Assembly (NCBI RefSeq): GCF_034932185.1
Contig: NZ_JAYGHW010000065.1
Location: 62,001 to 126,000, forward strand
Length of the DNA: 64,000 bases
From: Spirulina sp034932185
GTDB taxonomy: Bacteria; Cyanobacteriota; Cyanobacteriia; Cyanobacteriales; Spirulinaceae
Direction: 5' to 3'
The translations under genes were made by a program, and so were the position numbers. Below are positions 52,143 to 61,007 of this stretch, piece after piece (position 1 is the stretch's first letter; each line of letters begins with the position of its first letter). The notes under the pieces were generated by a model that worked only from the letters and a program-made list of their open reading frames with translations, was not told where the DNA came from and did no database searches.

Positions 52143-53738
52143 GTGAAAACTATGGTACTGATTAATTATCCCTATCCCTCCCAACGACGGGTTGTTCTCG
52201 GTAATCGCGGGGCGGTGGCGACGAGCCAAGCCCTGGCCAGTTTGGCGGGGATGGAAATGCTACAGGCGGGAGGGAATGCGGTGGATGCGGCCATTGCGAT
52301 GGCGATCGCCCTCACCGTCGTTGAACCCACATCAAACGGTTTGGGTTCAGATGCCTTTGCCTTGGTGTGGGATGGGACAAAACTCCATGGTTTAAACGGT
52401 TCCGGGCGGAGTCCGGCGGGGATGGAGCGGGATAAATACAATGCAGAAATTCCCCAATTTGGTTGGCCCAGCGTCACCGTACCGGGGGCGGTTTCGGCTT
52501 GGTGGGGGTTGTGGGAACGGTGGGGATCGTTGCCTTGGGCGCAACTGTTTGGGCCAGCGATCCACTATGCCACAGCGGGTTTCCCCGTTTCCCCCGTCAC
52601 CGCTTTAGCCTGGCAACGGGAGGCCCATCGCTTTGCAGCGGTGCAGGGGCGGGAGTATGAAGCATTTAAGGGGGTCTTTTTTCCGGGCGATCGCGCTCCC
52701 CATGCCGGGGAAACTTGGTGCAGTCCGGGCCATGGCGCAACGCTGAAAACTTTAGCCGATGAGGGGGGCGCAAGTTTCTACGGGGGGAGCATTGCCGAAC
52801 AGATCGCCCGCTTTTCTGCCGAAACCGGCGGTTGGTTGACCCTTGGGGATTTAGCGGCCCATCGGGCGGATTGGGTGGAGCCGTTAAAGCTGGCCTATCG
52901 GGATGTGGAGGTGTGGGAAATGCCCCCCAATGGTCAGGGGCTGGCGGCGTTGATGGCGTTGAATGTTTTGGCGGGTTTTGATCTGGCGGCGCAGCCGAGG
53001 GATAGTGTGATCTCCTTCCATCGACAAATTGAGGCGATGAAGTTAGCCTTTGCCGATGCCAGCGCCTATATCAGCGATCCGGCAACAATGCCCATCCCCC
53101 CGGAGGCGTTCCTGACAGCCGATTATGGGGCGCAACGGCGGCGGCTGGTGGGCGATCGCGCTCTCCCCCTAGCTAATCCCGGCATCCCCAAGGGGGGAAC
53201 GGTGTATCTTTGCGCAGCGGATCAGCGGTTGATGGTGTCGTTTATTCAATCCAACTTTATCAATTTTGGCAGCGGGGTCTTGGTTCCCGGAACGGGGATC
53301 GCGCTGCAAAACCGGGCTTGGGGGTTTAATCTCATTCCCGGCCATCCCAATGAGTTAGCCCCCCATAAGCGGCCGTTCCATACGATCATTCCGGCTTTTC
53401 TAACGCGGGGGGGTCAGCCCTTGGGGCCCTTTGGCGTGATGGGGGCGCAGATGCAGCCTCAGGGTCATGTGCAGATGGTGGTGAATACGACGGATTACGG
53501 CATGAATCCCCAAGCGGCGTTAGATGCCCCCCGCTGGCGGTTTTTGCGGGATAATTTGGTGATGTTGGAGCCGGGGGTGGAGGAAAGTATTGTGGCGGGT
53601 TTAACGGAGCGGGGCCATCGGGTGACGGTTTCCCCGGCCATCCATGAGTTTGGCAAGGGACAAATGATTTTGAACCAAGGGGGGACGTTTTGGGCGGGGA
53701 CGGAGCCGAGGGCCGATGGGGGGGCGATCGCCCGGTAA
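52143..53738 (+). CDS. gamma-glutamyltransferase-family (YwrD-like) protein
   Basis: This 531-residue Ntn-hydrolase-type protein opens YPYPSQRRVVLGNRG and has AVDAAIAMAIALTVVEPTSNG. The self-cleavage/catalytic Thr is expected in KGGTVYLCAADQRLM. This variant lacks the classic GTTH motif of E. coli Ggt and has no signal peptide, as in YwrD-like cytoplasmic members. It may hydrolyse glutathione or other gamma-glutamyl compounds. The start may be GTG 52143 or ATG 52152. Confidence 0.85.
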   Translation: MKTMVLINYPYPSQRRVVLGNRGAVATSQALASLAGMEMLQAGGNAVDAAIAMAIALTVVEPTSNGLGSDAFALVWDGTKLHGLNGSGRSPAGMERDKYNAEIPQFGWPSVTVPGAVSAWWGLWERWGSLPWAQLFGPAIHYATAGFPVSPVTALAWQREAHRFAAVQGREYEAFKGVFFPGDRAPHAGETWCSPGHGATLKTLADEGGASFYGGSIAEQIARFSAETGGWLTLGDLAAHRADWVEPLKLAYRDVEVWEMPPNGQGLAALMALNVLAGFDLAAQPRDSVISFHRQIEAMKLAFADASAYISDPATMPIPPEAFLTADYGAQRRRLVGDRALPLANPGIPKGGTVYLCAADQRLMVSFIQSNFINFGSGVLVPGTGIALQNRAWGFNLIPGHPNELAPHKRPFHTIIPAFLTRGGQPLGPFGVMGAQMQPQGHVQMVVNTTDYGMNPQAALDAPRWRFLRDNLVMLEPGVEESIVAGLTERGHRVTVSPAIHEFGKGQMILNQGGTFWAGTEPRADGGAIAR

Positions 53739-53751
53739 AATGAATCACTGT

Positions 53752-53800
53752 GGGGGCGAAAGATTTTTGTGCCTCTGGTAGGCTTACGCCAACGCCCCTA
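53752..53800. repeat. compound REP element, copy 3 (with nested insert)
   Basis: The copy reads GGGGGCGAAAGATTTTT, then the insert GTGCCTCTGGTAGGCTTACG, then CCAACGCCCCTA. It sits between two plus-strand genes. Confidence 0.87.
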
Positions 53801-53822
53801 AATTCCACTATTTCAATCAGTC

Positions 53823-54422
53823 ATGGTACAAGCGCCCACACAACCGGAAACACTGTTATTGGAGCTACCGCTAGATTTGCAGCTTTCTGTCAGTTTGGCA
53901 CAGTTTGCGGTTTTGGCTGCGAGCAATCGAGAATTACAACTGGAAAGAACGGCCAAAGGGGAGTTAGTTGTGAATCCACCGACAGGATGGGAAACGGGAA
54001 AGCGCAATTTTGCACTCATTGGCCAGTTGTATCGTTGGCATGAGGAGTATCAACAGGGAGAAGCCTTCGATTCTTCAGCAGGTTTTACTTTACCCAATGG
54101 TGCAATTCGTTCGCCGGATGTTTGTTGGGTGAGTCCAGGGCGTTGGGGTGCGCTGACGGCGGAGCAGCGGGGAACGTTTCCGCAGGTTTGCCCGGATTTT
54201 GTGGTGGAGTTGCGATCGCCCTCGGATCGTTTGCCATTGGTGCAAGCCAAGATGCGCGAATATGTGGAGAATGGGGCGCAGTTGGGTTGGTTGATTGATC
54301 CACAAAATCGGGTTGTGGAAATTTATCGGGTGGGTTTGGCGGTGGAGGTTTTAGCAAATCCGGCTGAGTTGTCTGGGGAGGGGGTGTTACCCGGTTTTGT
54401 ATTGGATTTGGGGCGGGTGTGA
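53823..54422 (+). CDS. Uma2 family (DUF820) protein
   Basis: This 199-residue protein has the Uma2 PD-(D/E)XK-like core: GELVVNPPTGWETGKRN, IRSPDVCWVSPGRW, CPDFVVELRSPSDRL and LGWLIDPQNRVVEIYR. The acidic/Lys active site is intact by eye. Cyanobacteria carry many copies; nuclease activity is inferred from the fold. It is the last GC-rich gene before the AT-rich island. Confidence 0.87.
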   Translation: MVQAPTQPETLLLELPLDLQLSVSLAQFAVLAASNRELQLERTAKGELVVNPPTGWETGKRNFALIGQLYRWHEEYQQGEAFDSSAGFTLPNGAIRSPDVCWVSPGRWGALTAEQRGTFPQVCPDFVVELRSPSDRLPLVQAKMREYVENGAQLGWLIDPQNRVVEIYRVGLAVEVLANPAELSGEGVLPGFVLDLGRV

Positions 54423-54563
54423 GGTTAGTGGGGGAATGGAGGTGGGGCGATGAGATGAAATGCAATTAATCAAATAGTGTAAGAGTGTAAGAGTGTAGGG
54501 TAGGCAGTGTCTATCTTACTACGCCTATAAATTCTACGACCGGATTCCATATGACTTGGTAAT

Positions 54564-55190
54564 TCATCTGTGCTCTACCTGTCTCAGCATTATGATTCGC
54601 CGATCTTCTCTAAATGAACCGTCTAAACGTTTATGAGAAACTTGTGTGTACAATCCGTCTAAATGATGAAAACCCAAGTTTTGATATAGTAATTGCGCTT
54701 GATTATTACTATCTGATGTGCGTAAGAACACATTTTTAGAATTTAGTTCAACTAGGCAAGTTTTGAGTAAGTGTCTTGCTACCCCTCTCCTCCGTTTATC
54801 TTTCTTAACGCCTAAATCATCTAAATACCAGGTATTCTCAGAAGTTGAATCGAAATTTTTTTTGAAATACTCATAGCAATTATGAGAAATATTTTTATAA
54901 TTGCTAAAATCAATTATTTCAAAATTAAGCCAATTTTCATTGAACGGAACAGCCATACAAAAAGCAATGAGTTCTCTCTCCAAGTAAGCAAAGAGAACAA
55001 GCGAATTCTTGATTTCACTCTCAAAATAAGAATAAAACATTGAAATAACATCATCATTACTGAAATATTCTTCATAAGGCTGATCTGCAAAAATATCCTG
55101 ATAAAGTTTAATTAATCCACATGAGAATGCTTTATCTAAATCTTGCAAGGTATTTGCCCGAACTATTGTATAATCTGTCTCTTTTTTCAT
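54564..55190 (-). CDS. GNAT-family N-acyltransferase
   Basis: This 208-residue protein has a GNAT fold with the acetyl-CoA pyrophosphate loop KDKRRRGVARHLL and late motif NNQAQLLYQNLGFHHLDG. The N-terminal half is long and acidic. It is the last gene of the AT-rich operon, starting about 10 bp after the EgtD-like gene. In this context it could acylate a histidine derivative or act on an aminoacyl group; that is an inference. Confidence 0.85.
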   Translation of the reverse strand: MKKETDYTIVRANTLQDLDKAFSCGLIKLYQDIFADQPYEEYFSNDDVISMFYSYFESEIKNSLVLFAYLERELIAFCMAVPFNENWLNFEIIDFSNYKNISHNCYEYFKKNFDSTSENTWYLDDLGVKKDKRRRGVARHLLKTCLVELNSKNVFLRTSDSNNQAQLLYQNLGFHHLDGLYTQVSHKRLDGSFREDRRIIMLRQVEHR

Positions 55191-55200
55191 AAATTAACCT

Positions 55201-56163
55201 CTAATTTACTAACAAATAACAGAGGTAAAAGTGATTTTCTGGATCAGTCCAAAAGTTACTTAGTTTGAATCCGGTTCCCTCTGATAAATTTTTGATTTCT
55301 CGCATACTAAATTTATATGAATTTTCAGTATAAATACTTTCTCCCTCTGAGAAACTAAATGGTTGACCTGAAATAATTACAATTTGCTCCGCTAAACTGA
55401 CTAAATGCATCTCAATTCTACTTTTGGAGAGATTGAAAAAAGCATAATGAGCAAATTTGTTCGTATCAAAATCAGCCTCTAATTCTTTATTTATACGAGT
55501 TAAAAGATTCACATTAAAAGCCGCAGTTACACCTTTTGCATCATTGTAGGCAGCATGAAGGATTTGCGGATCTTTTTTCATATCAAACCCAATTAGCATT
55601 CCTCCACCTGAACCTACGATCGCTGCCGATCTCTTCAAAAGTTGTACTGCTTGCTCCGGTTCTAAGTTGCCTATGGTAGTACCAGGGAAGAAGATAACTT
55701 TCTTGTTAAGAGAGGAGTGATCATAATCAGGAACTAGCATTTCTGTCGTATAGTCAGCACAAACTGCTAGTACTTCTAGATCTGGATACTTATCTGCAAT
55801 CGTCTTGGATGCAGATAGCATATGCTCTCTTGAAATATCAATTGGCATATAAGCCAAAGGTTTCATCAGTGAATCCAGAAGGAGACAAATTTTTTGACTA
55901 CTTCCACTGCCGTACTCGATGACGAGAGAGTTTTCTCCAATTTGATCAGCAATATCCGAGCAATGTTGCTGCAAGATGCTAAATTCAGTTCGTGTCGGGT
56001 AGTACTCTTCTAACTCACAGATTTGATCAAAAATCTTGGAGCCATAGTCATCATAGAAAAATTTTGGCGGGATTTGTTTCTGTTGCTTGCTTAAGCCTGC
56101 TAAGACTTCATCTCGAAAATTGCTGATCTTGGGTTGCAAGTCATAGAAACTAAAGTTATTCAT
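55201..56163 (-). CDS. EgtD-like histidine N-alpha-methyltransferase
   Basis: This 320-residue SAM methyltransferase has the EgtD family layout: EEYYPTRTEFSIL, VIEYGSGSSQKICLLL, FFPGTTIGNLEPEQA, YNDAKGVTAAFNVN and ENSYKFSMREI. The residues that hold histidine in EgtD (an Asn in TIGN, Tyr in the AYND segment, Glu and Ser in TENS) appear kept. The family makes hercynine, the first intermediate of ergothioneine. No EgtB-type sulfoxide synthase is in the window. It is AT-rich and lies in the HisRS operon. Confidence 0.85.
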   Translation of the reverse strand: MNNFSFYDLQPKISNFRDEVLAGLSKQQKQIPPKFFYDDYGSKIFDQICELEEYYPTRTEFSILQQHCSDIADQIGENSLVIEYGSGSSQKICLLLDSLMKPLAYMPIDISREHMLSASKTIADKYPDLEVLAVCADYTTEMLVPDYDHSSLNKKVIFFPGTTIGNLEPEQAVQLLKRSAAIVGSGGGMLIGFDMKKDPQILHAAYNDAKGVTAAFNVNLLTRINKELEADFDTNKFAHYAFFNLSKSRIEMHLVSLAEQIVIISGQPFSFSEGESIYTENSYKFSMREIKNLSEGTGFKLSNFWTDPENHFYLCYLLVN

Positions 56164-56257
56164 AATGTTAAGCTGCCTGAGCTAAAATAGATTGTTTCCA
56201 AATTCTTGTTTGCAGAAATATTCATTTTTTTCTACTTTTGTAAATAATTAAGATAGT

Positions 56258-57004
56258 TCATTTTTTTAATACAATATATACTTTTGCCTTGAATATTAAA
56301 CTAACAATTCCAGATGTATTCTTGGAAATACTATAAAGACTCTTTAGTGAAGAAAGAAATTCTTGATAAATCTCCCCTTCCGAAGAAACAATAGAACTAC
56401 TTTTGGTGTATCCAATCAGACCATCAAAATTTATTTGGTGACAATAACTGAATTCGTATTGATGACTCAGAACAAAAAGAGAACTATCTATAATTGGGTT
56501 AATATCACCAAATCTTTCTTTAATTAACTCACGGTTTGCGATCTGATTTACTAATGAAGTATAAGTGGAAGTAAAGTCATCATTCTTATCAAAATCTGAC
56601 CATACAATAGCTAATTTTCCAGAGGATTTTAAAATACGGTGAAACTCCAAAACACTTTTAATAGGATTAAACCAATGAAAAGATTGAAAACAAACAACCA
56701 AATCTAATAAATGAGCAGGTAAAGCAATTTTTTCAGCAGGGTTATTATAAAATTCAACCAATGGATGAGATTTTGCAGCCTGTATCATAGCTTCATTAGG
56801 TTCGATCGCGTAAACTTTTACTCCTCGTTCAGCTAATAAATGGGAACCAATACCAGTACCTGCACCAATGTCGGCGGCAAGAATATCTGATGGTTCACCA
56901 AGACCTTCTAAAATTGCATCAATAACTGATGCTGGATAGCTAGGACGATTTTTAGCATAATCATCCGCGCAACTTGAATACCTTTTAGTAAAATCTTTTG
57001 TCAT
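56258..57004 (-). CDS. class I SAM-dependent methyltransferase
   Basis: This 248-residue protein has a SAM site AADIGAGTGIGSHLL, an acidic loop VKVYAIEPNEAMI and a post-motif region LDLVVCFQSFHWF. This places it in the UbiE/Methyltransf_11-like group. No substrate can be assigned. It lies between the HisRS and EgtD-like genes on the same strand, so a second methylation of the same pathway product is plausible. Confidence 0.85.
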   Translation of the reverse strand: MTKDFTKRYSSCADDYAKNRPSYPASVIDAILEGLGEPSDILAADIGAGTGIGSHLLAERGVKVYAIEPNEAMIQAAKSHPLVEFYNNPAEKIALPAHLLDLVVCFQSFHWFNPIKSVLEFHRILKSSGKLAIVWSDFDKNDDFTSTYTSLVNQIANRELIKERFGDINPIIDSSLFVLSHQYEFSYCHQINFDGLIGYTKSSSIVSSEGEIYQEFLSSLKSLYSISKNTSGIVSLIFKAKVYIVLKK

Positions 57005-57183
57005 AATTCATCTCCTGAAAAAAATCTTGTTTTTTGTTGTCATCTGGAGTCAAGGAAAGACTCCAGGTAGCTTTTTGAACTAAACCAAAGACAATTAATT
57101 CTGAATTTCTTGAGCTAATTTTTCTATGGGTACTTTGATTTACTCTCCTGTTTTAAGCACTTTCAAAATACACTCTCGATTTG

Positions 57184-58512
57184 CTAGTTCATCAGAACCA
57201 ATGCTTTTAGAGTGGAAACTAGATGTTCAACTTGAATACGTTGTTGTTCTCCATCTTCCATATTTCGGATCAGAGCCGTATTGTTCTCGAACTCTTCTTG
57301 CCCAATAATCATGACAAATGGAATACCTTTCTTGTTGGCATACTTCATCTGTGCCGCAAGCTTTTTGTCTTCCAGATACACCTCAGTATTGATGCCAGCA
57401 TTCCGTAAAAGTCCACCAATTCTCAGATAATCTTGCTGTCTATCCGTTTCGAGAGACATGACTAGAACTGATGCAACAGTTGGTTTTGATGGTTGAATAA
57501 TTCCAAGTTCAAAAAGTTTGGGTAGCAGCCTCGTCAAACCAATTGAGATGCCTACACCTGGATACTTTTTACTAGCGAAATTAGCAGCCAGATTGTCATA
57601 TCTGCCACCACTACATATACTGCCAATGCCCGCGTGACCAGTAAGCCGTGTCTCGTATATTGTGCCAGTGTAGTAATCTAAACCACGCACCATTGACAAA
57701 TCGATACCGTAGTAGTCACTTGGAACTCCCAAGTTACCAATACCTTCAAGGACAGTGATGAGTTCGTTCAAACCAGTTGCAAATTCTCCTTCAATATTCA
57801 AGAATTTGAGGTAGTCTACCAATTCATCGCTAGAGGCTTTCTTTGAGAAGAACTCTAGGATGGACTCGATAGCAGTAGCATTCAAGTCAGCTTTGGTTAA
57901 ATCCTCGGTGACTTGGGCAACTCCAACTTTCTCCAAAGCATCAACAATACCAATAACGGTTGACACCTCTGTTTCATCAACACCAACATGAGTTAAAAAA
58001 CCTTGTAAGATTTTTCTATTGTTGATCCTAATTTGAAAATGTCCAATGTTCAACTCCTTAAATATCTGGTAGATAATGAAGGGCATTTCAGCATCGTTTA
58101 ACAGGGATAGTTTTTCTTCCCCAATAACATCAATATCACATTGGTAAAACTGCCTGTAGCGACCTGCTTGAGCGCGTTCACCACGCCACACGGGTTGAAT
58201 TTGATAGCGTCGAAATGGAAACGCAAGATCGTTAGCGTGTTCTGCCACGTACCGAGCAAGGGGAACGGTGAGATCAAAGTGAAGGGCTAAATCTGTAGCA
58301 TCATCTCCTTCTTCGGCTTTTAGCCTGCGTAATCCATACACTTCCTTGCTAATGTTGCCTTTGGCAGTCGATAAGGTTTCGATACGTTCGACTGCTGGTG
58401 TTTCGATAGGTACAGCACCAGCCCGTTCAAATCCTTTCTTGATGACATCAATCACTTGATTGAATGTGATCTGTTCTCCAGGCAAAAATTCAGGAAATCC
58501 AGAAATAGCCAT
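57184..58512 (-). CDS. histidyl-tRNA synthetase paralogue
   Basis: This 442-residue class II synthetase has motif 2 FRRYQIQPVWRGER, the His-specific LDYYTGTIYE, GSICSGGRYDNL and motif 3 GVGISIGLTRLL. It ends in an anticodon-binding-like domain (SVLVMSLETDRQQDYL). All catalytic elements look present. The opening SGFPEFLPGEQ and AT-rich codons suggest it came by transfer and belongs to a different clade from the usual cyanobacterial HisS. It overlaps the SLOG stop codon by one base (TAATG). It could charge tRNA for a pathway or be a resistant copy. Confidence 0.88.
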   Translation of the reverse strand: MAISGFPEFLPGEQITFNQVIDVIKKGFERAGAVPIETPAVERIETLSTAKGNISKEVYGLRRLKAEEGDDATDLALHFDLTVPLARYVAEHANDLAFPFRRYQIQPVWRGERAQAGRYRQFYQCDIDVIGEEKLSLLNDAEMPFIIYQIFKELNIGHFQIRINNRKILQGFLTHVGVDETEVSTVIGIVDALEKVGVAQVTEDLTKADLNATAIESILEFFSKKASSDELVDYLKFLNIEGEFATGLNELITVLEGIGNLGVPSDYYGIDLSMVRGLDYYTGTIYETRLTGHAGIGSICSGGRYDNLAANFASKKYPGVGISIGLTRLLPKLFELGIIQPSKPTVASVLVMSLETDRQQDYLRIGGLLRNAGINTEVYLEDKKLAAQMKYANKKGIPFVMIIGQEEFENNTALIRNMEDGEQQRIQVEHLVSTLKALVLMN

Positions 58513-59258
58513 TAGTTCGATTCTCCATTGCTTGGCTGTATTGGTTGAATTCTGGGATCAAAGTAGTCATCTAAAGCCAGCTTTTCGATGAGAAACTGGG
58601 ATGCTTCTTGACCTGTATATATACGATTCATTGGCATACATACATTTCTCACATGGGGTTTAGCCCACAGATGTGGAAGTTGTTCTGCTGTGCCACCCGT
58701 CCCGTAGATAGCAACAATATACTTGGGCATTTCATTATTTTTGATTAGCGATTCATTGATTTTTTGGATGTGAGCACACTCTGTTAACGTCCCTGCGCTG
58801 CCACCAATCACAATCATTCCGTCAATGAGAGATGTCCAAGTAGCACCTTCATCCCCCCATCTGGCTTCTCCAATCATGGGATCTACGCAAATCGACAAAT
58901 CTAATAGAGATGACCCTAAAGCGTATTTCTTCCCTTTACGCGGAAATACGCCAATGGTTTTAAACCCATATTCTTTTGCTTTTCGGGTCGCTAATTCTGG
59001 AATGCCGCCTTCGGTACCTCCCGTTAAGATGGCAACCCTATATCCTCGCAATAGCTTGAGTGCATCAGATATCAATCGTTCATGAAATGTATTGCGAAAG
59101 GCTATGTATTTTAACTGCAAGTCATCATCTTCTGGGACTCCTTGCAATCTATCATCAGCACCACCAGAGAAGCCGATGACCTTATGAATACCATGCGACT
59201 GCATGAATGATGCTACTTGTGATGCGTAGTTCTCCCTTCCGAGGATCTCAACTAACAT
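58512..59258 (-). CDS. SLOG/LOG-like nucleotide-binding Rossmann protein
   Basis: This 248-residue protein has a Rossmann-like SLOG fold with KVIGFSGGADDRLQ, AILTGGTEGGIPELA and the variant GGSAGTLTECAHI in place of the LOG motif PGGxGTxxE. LOG enzymes are phosphoribohydrolases acting on modified nucleotide monophosphates; other SLOG members sense nucleotides in conflict systems. The start at 59258 follows a strong GGAGG, 7 bases before the ATG. It is the first gene of the operon, coupled to HisRS by TAATG. Confidence 0.8.
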   Translation of the reverse strand: MLVEILGRENYASQVASFMQSHGIHKVIGFSGGADDRLQGVPEDDDLQLKYIAFRNTFHERLISDALKLLRGYRVAILTGGTEGGIPELATRKAKEYGFKTIGVFPRKGKKYALGSSLLDLSICVDPMIGEARWGDEGATWTSLIDGMIVIGGSAGTLTECAHIQKINESLIKNNEMPKYIVAIYGTGGTAEQLPHLWAKPHVRNVCMPMNRIYTGQEASQFLIEKLALDDYFDPRIQPIQPSNGESN

Positions 59259-59598
59259 TGAGAACCTCCACACGAAAAACCGTAGTATTTGTTACAAAAT
59301 TAAATTGTTTCCAAGTCTGTTGCAGCTTTGTCATTAAACCTCAATTGTTAGCTTGAGTCGTATCACTATTTGCTCTGGGGCATGACTACATTTTTGGGCA
59401 GATTGACCAAAACCATGTAATAATTCTTTACGTTAGAATCATAATCCTCAAAGGTTCGCAAGCTCATGATAAGCCAGCTTCCCAGAACAGCCAAGACGGG
59501 GAAAGGCGGAAAATAGCGGGACTTTTCTTGAGAAATTGTGAATTAGGCGGATTTTAGCGGATAATGGCGGTGGCCCTTTGTGAGGTTAGCGAGTTGCC
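59259..59598. promoter_or_regulatory. divergent promoter region with 15-bp direct repeats
   Basis: The gap separates the AT-rich operon (minus) from the vMAP-N HTH gene (plus). Two direct copies of GGCGGAWWWTAGCGG lie at 59505-59519 and 59546-59560, 41 bp apart (about four helical turns). A partial third copy, GGATAATGGCGG, follows at 59559-59570. They lie 30-95 bp before the HTH start codon and look like operator sites, most simply for that HTH protein. The rest, near 59270-59460, is AT-rich with no clear gene. Confidence 0.55.
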
Positions 59599-60102
59599 AT
59601 GGATTGGGAGATCGTCTTGAAGTCTCTTGATGAGCTTGTTTTTCAACATACTGGTAAGCACTTGAATAATTTGCAAAGTAGTATCCTTAAAGGAGTTCTC
59701 AGCGGTCAGAAGTATGCTGATATCGCCAAAAAGTACAGATGTACCGCAGGTCATGTAAAGGATGAAGGCTACGAACTTTGGCATATTTTGTCAGCAGCAT
59801 TAGGTCAAGATCTTAACAAATCAAATTTTTGTGCAACGATTGAACGGTTGGGGTATGTCAATTCTCAATATCAAATCATTGGGAATCCTATTCAAATTGG
59901 ACATCTCAGTCTTTGTGCCAGTTCTGAGCCATTAGATCCCAATATTGAAACGACTTCAACAAGCCCAAAAAGTACTGTAACCCCTGAGCAACAAAACACG
60001 ATTACTAAATTATTGGATTTTGGTTTAAACCCTCAACAGATCGCGGATGTACTTAACCTTCAAGTAGAGCAAATTCAGAATTTTGCAGAAAATCCTAAAT
60101 AA
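59599..60102 (+). CDS. stand-alone vMAP-N type HTH protein
   Basis: This 167-residue protein begins with the helix-turn-helix domain (ALDELVFQHTGKHLNNLQ-like opening, then GQKYADIAKKYRCTAGHVKDEGYELWHILS). In cyanobacteria that domain normally caps large NTPase or WD40 conflict proteins (vWA-MoxR-associated N-terminal domain). Here it stands alone, followed by a linker and a C-terminal LNPQQIADVLNL helix-turn-helix-like segment. It is divergent from the AT-rich operon and sits next to direct-repeat operators, so a regulatory role is likely. Confidence 0.75.
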   Translation: MDWEIVLKSLDELVFQHTGKHLNNLQSSILKGVLSGQKYADIAKKYRCTAGHVKDEGYELWHILSAALGQDLNKSNFCATIERLGYVNSQYQIIGNPIQIGHLSLCASSEPLDPNIETTSTSPKSTVTPEQQNTITKLLDFGLNPQQIADVLNLQVEQIQNFAENPK

Positions 60103-60140
60103 TCGAATCTGCTTCATCAGATTGTGCGAAGTTCTGGTGT

Positions 60141-60190
60141 GGGGGCGAAAGATTTTTGTGCCTCCGGTAGGCTTACGCCAACGCCCCTAC
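60141..60190. repeat. compound REP element, copy 4 (with nested insert)
   Basis: The copy reads GGGGGCGAAAGATTTTT, then the insert TGCCTCCGGTAGGCTTACG, then CCAACGCCCCTAC. It lies between the convergent HTH and vWA genes. It is nearly identical to copies 2 and 3, so the compound form itself has spread. Confidence 0.88.
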
Positions 60191-60232
60191 GTCGATCAAC
60201 AGGATAACCGGATTGCGGATTATGTGCGCCCC

Positions 60233-60910
60233 TTAGCGCTTTTTTTTCGTATCTTTAGGCGACTGCTCACTCCGCTGTTGCGCCCGATCTTCCTCATCAA
60301 AGATCAAAGCTTCTGCTTCTTGAGCACGATAACTACTCACATTTTTAGCCAGAGAAGAAAACACTGCTGCTGTTCCCTGAGCATCTTTATCAAAACTCAT
60401 CGCCGCCGGAGCACGAAAACCATAATCCATGGCATCGTTGAGGGCCGTTAAATCAGCACTTAAAAAGACAAACTGCCATTTTTCTTTCTCCTGTTTCTCC
60501 GCCAACAATTGCATCACCTGGGCCTTCGTAAACTCCCGGCTGCTATTCTCCTGACCATCGGTAATAATCACAAACACGACTTGATCCGGCTTTTCCCCTG
60601 CGGGCATTGTGGCTAAACGATGGCCTAGGTCAATAATGCCCCGACCGATGGCATCGAGCAACGGCGTTGAAGCTCGCGGCACATAGGTTGCTTGGCTTAA
60701 TGCTGTCACTTGGTCAATGGGGGCAAATTGATGAATCACCTCGTAGGGGTCTTGGCTATCAAACTGTACCAGGGTTAACGTTGCCCGGCTGGTTTCTTGC
60801 TGCTGACTGGCTAAAAATTGATTAAACCCACCAATCACGTCGTCCTGGATTGTTTCCATGGAACCGGTACGATCCAAAATGATTGAAATATGCGTGTACG
60901 TTTCCGGCAT
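60233..60910 (-). CDS. vWA domain protein
   Basis: This 225-residue protein has a von Willebrand A fold with a MIDAS-type DRTGSM, the downstream Thr/Ser region ASTPLLDAIGRGI and VFVIITDGQENSS. A Lys/Arg-rich tail reads QQRSEQSPKDTKKKR. It is soluble and probably cytoplasmic. vWA domains mediate metal-dependent protein contacts. It converges with the vMAP-N HTH gene, but no MoxR ATPase is adjacent. Confidence 0.88.
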   Translation of the reverse strand: MPETYTHISIILDRTGSMETIQDDVIGGFNQFLASQQQETSRATLTLVQFDSQDPYEVIHQFAPIDQVTALSQATYVPRASTPLLDAIGRGIIDLGHRLATMPAGEKPDQVVFVIITDGQENSSREFTKAQVMQLLAEKQEKEKWQFVFLSADLTALNDAMDYGFRAPAAMSFDKDAQGTAAVFSSLAKNVSSYRAQEAEALIFDEEDRAQQRSEQSPKDTKKKR

Positions 60911-61007
60911 GATTCCTCCTGAGGGCGATCGCCTCTAATTCTCCCAATTCTAGCCAAAATTTCCCGGTTATCGGGGCAAAACCTTTTTCACCCTCAATGC
61001 GGCTCTC

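Noticed and set aside
55201..56163. ergothioneine biosynthesis cluster
   Set aside because: Only an EgtD-like gene is present. No EgtB-type sulfoxide synthase or other sulfur-insertion gene lies nearby, and HisRS and SLOG are not part of that pathway.
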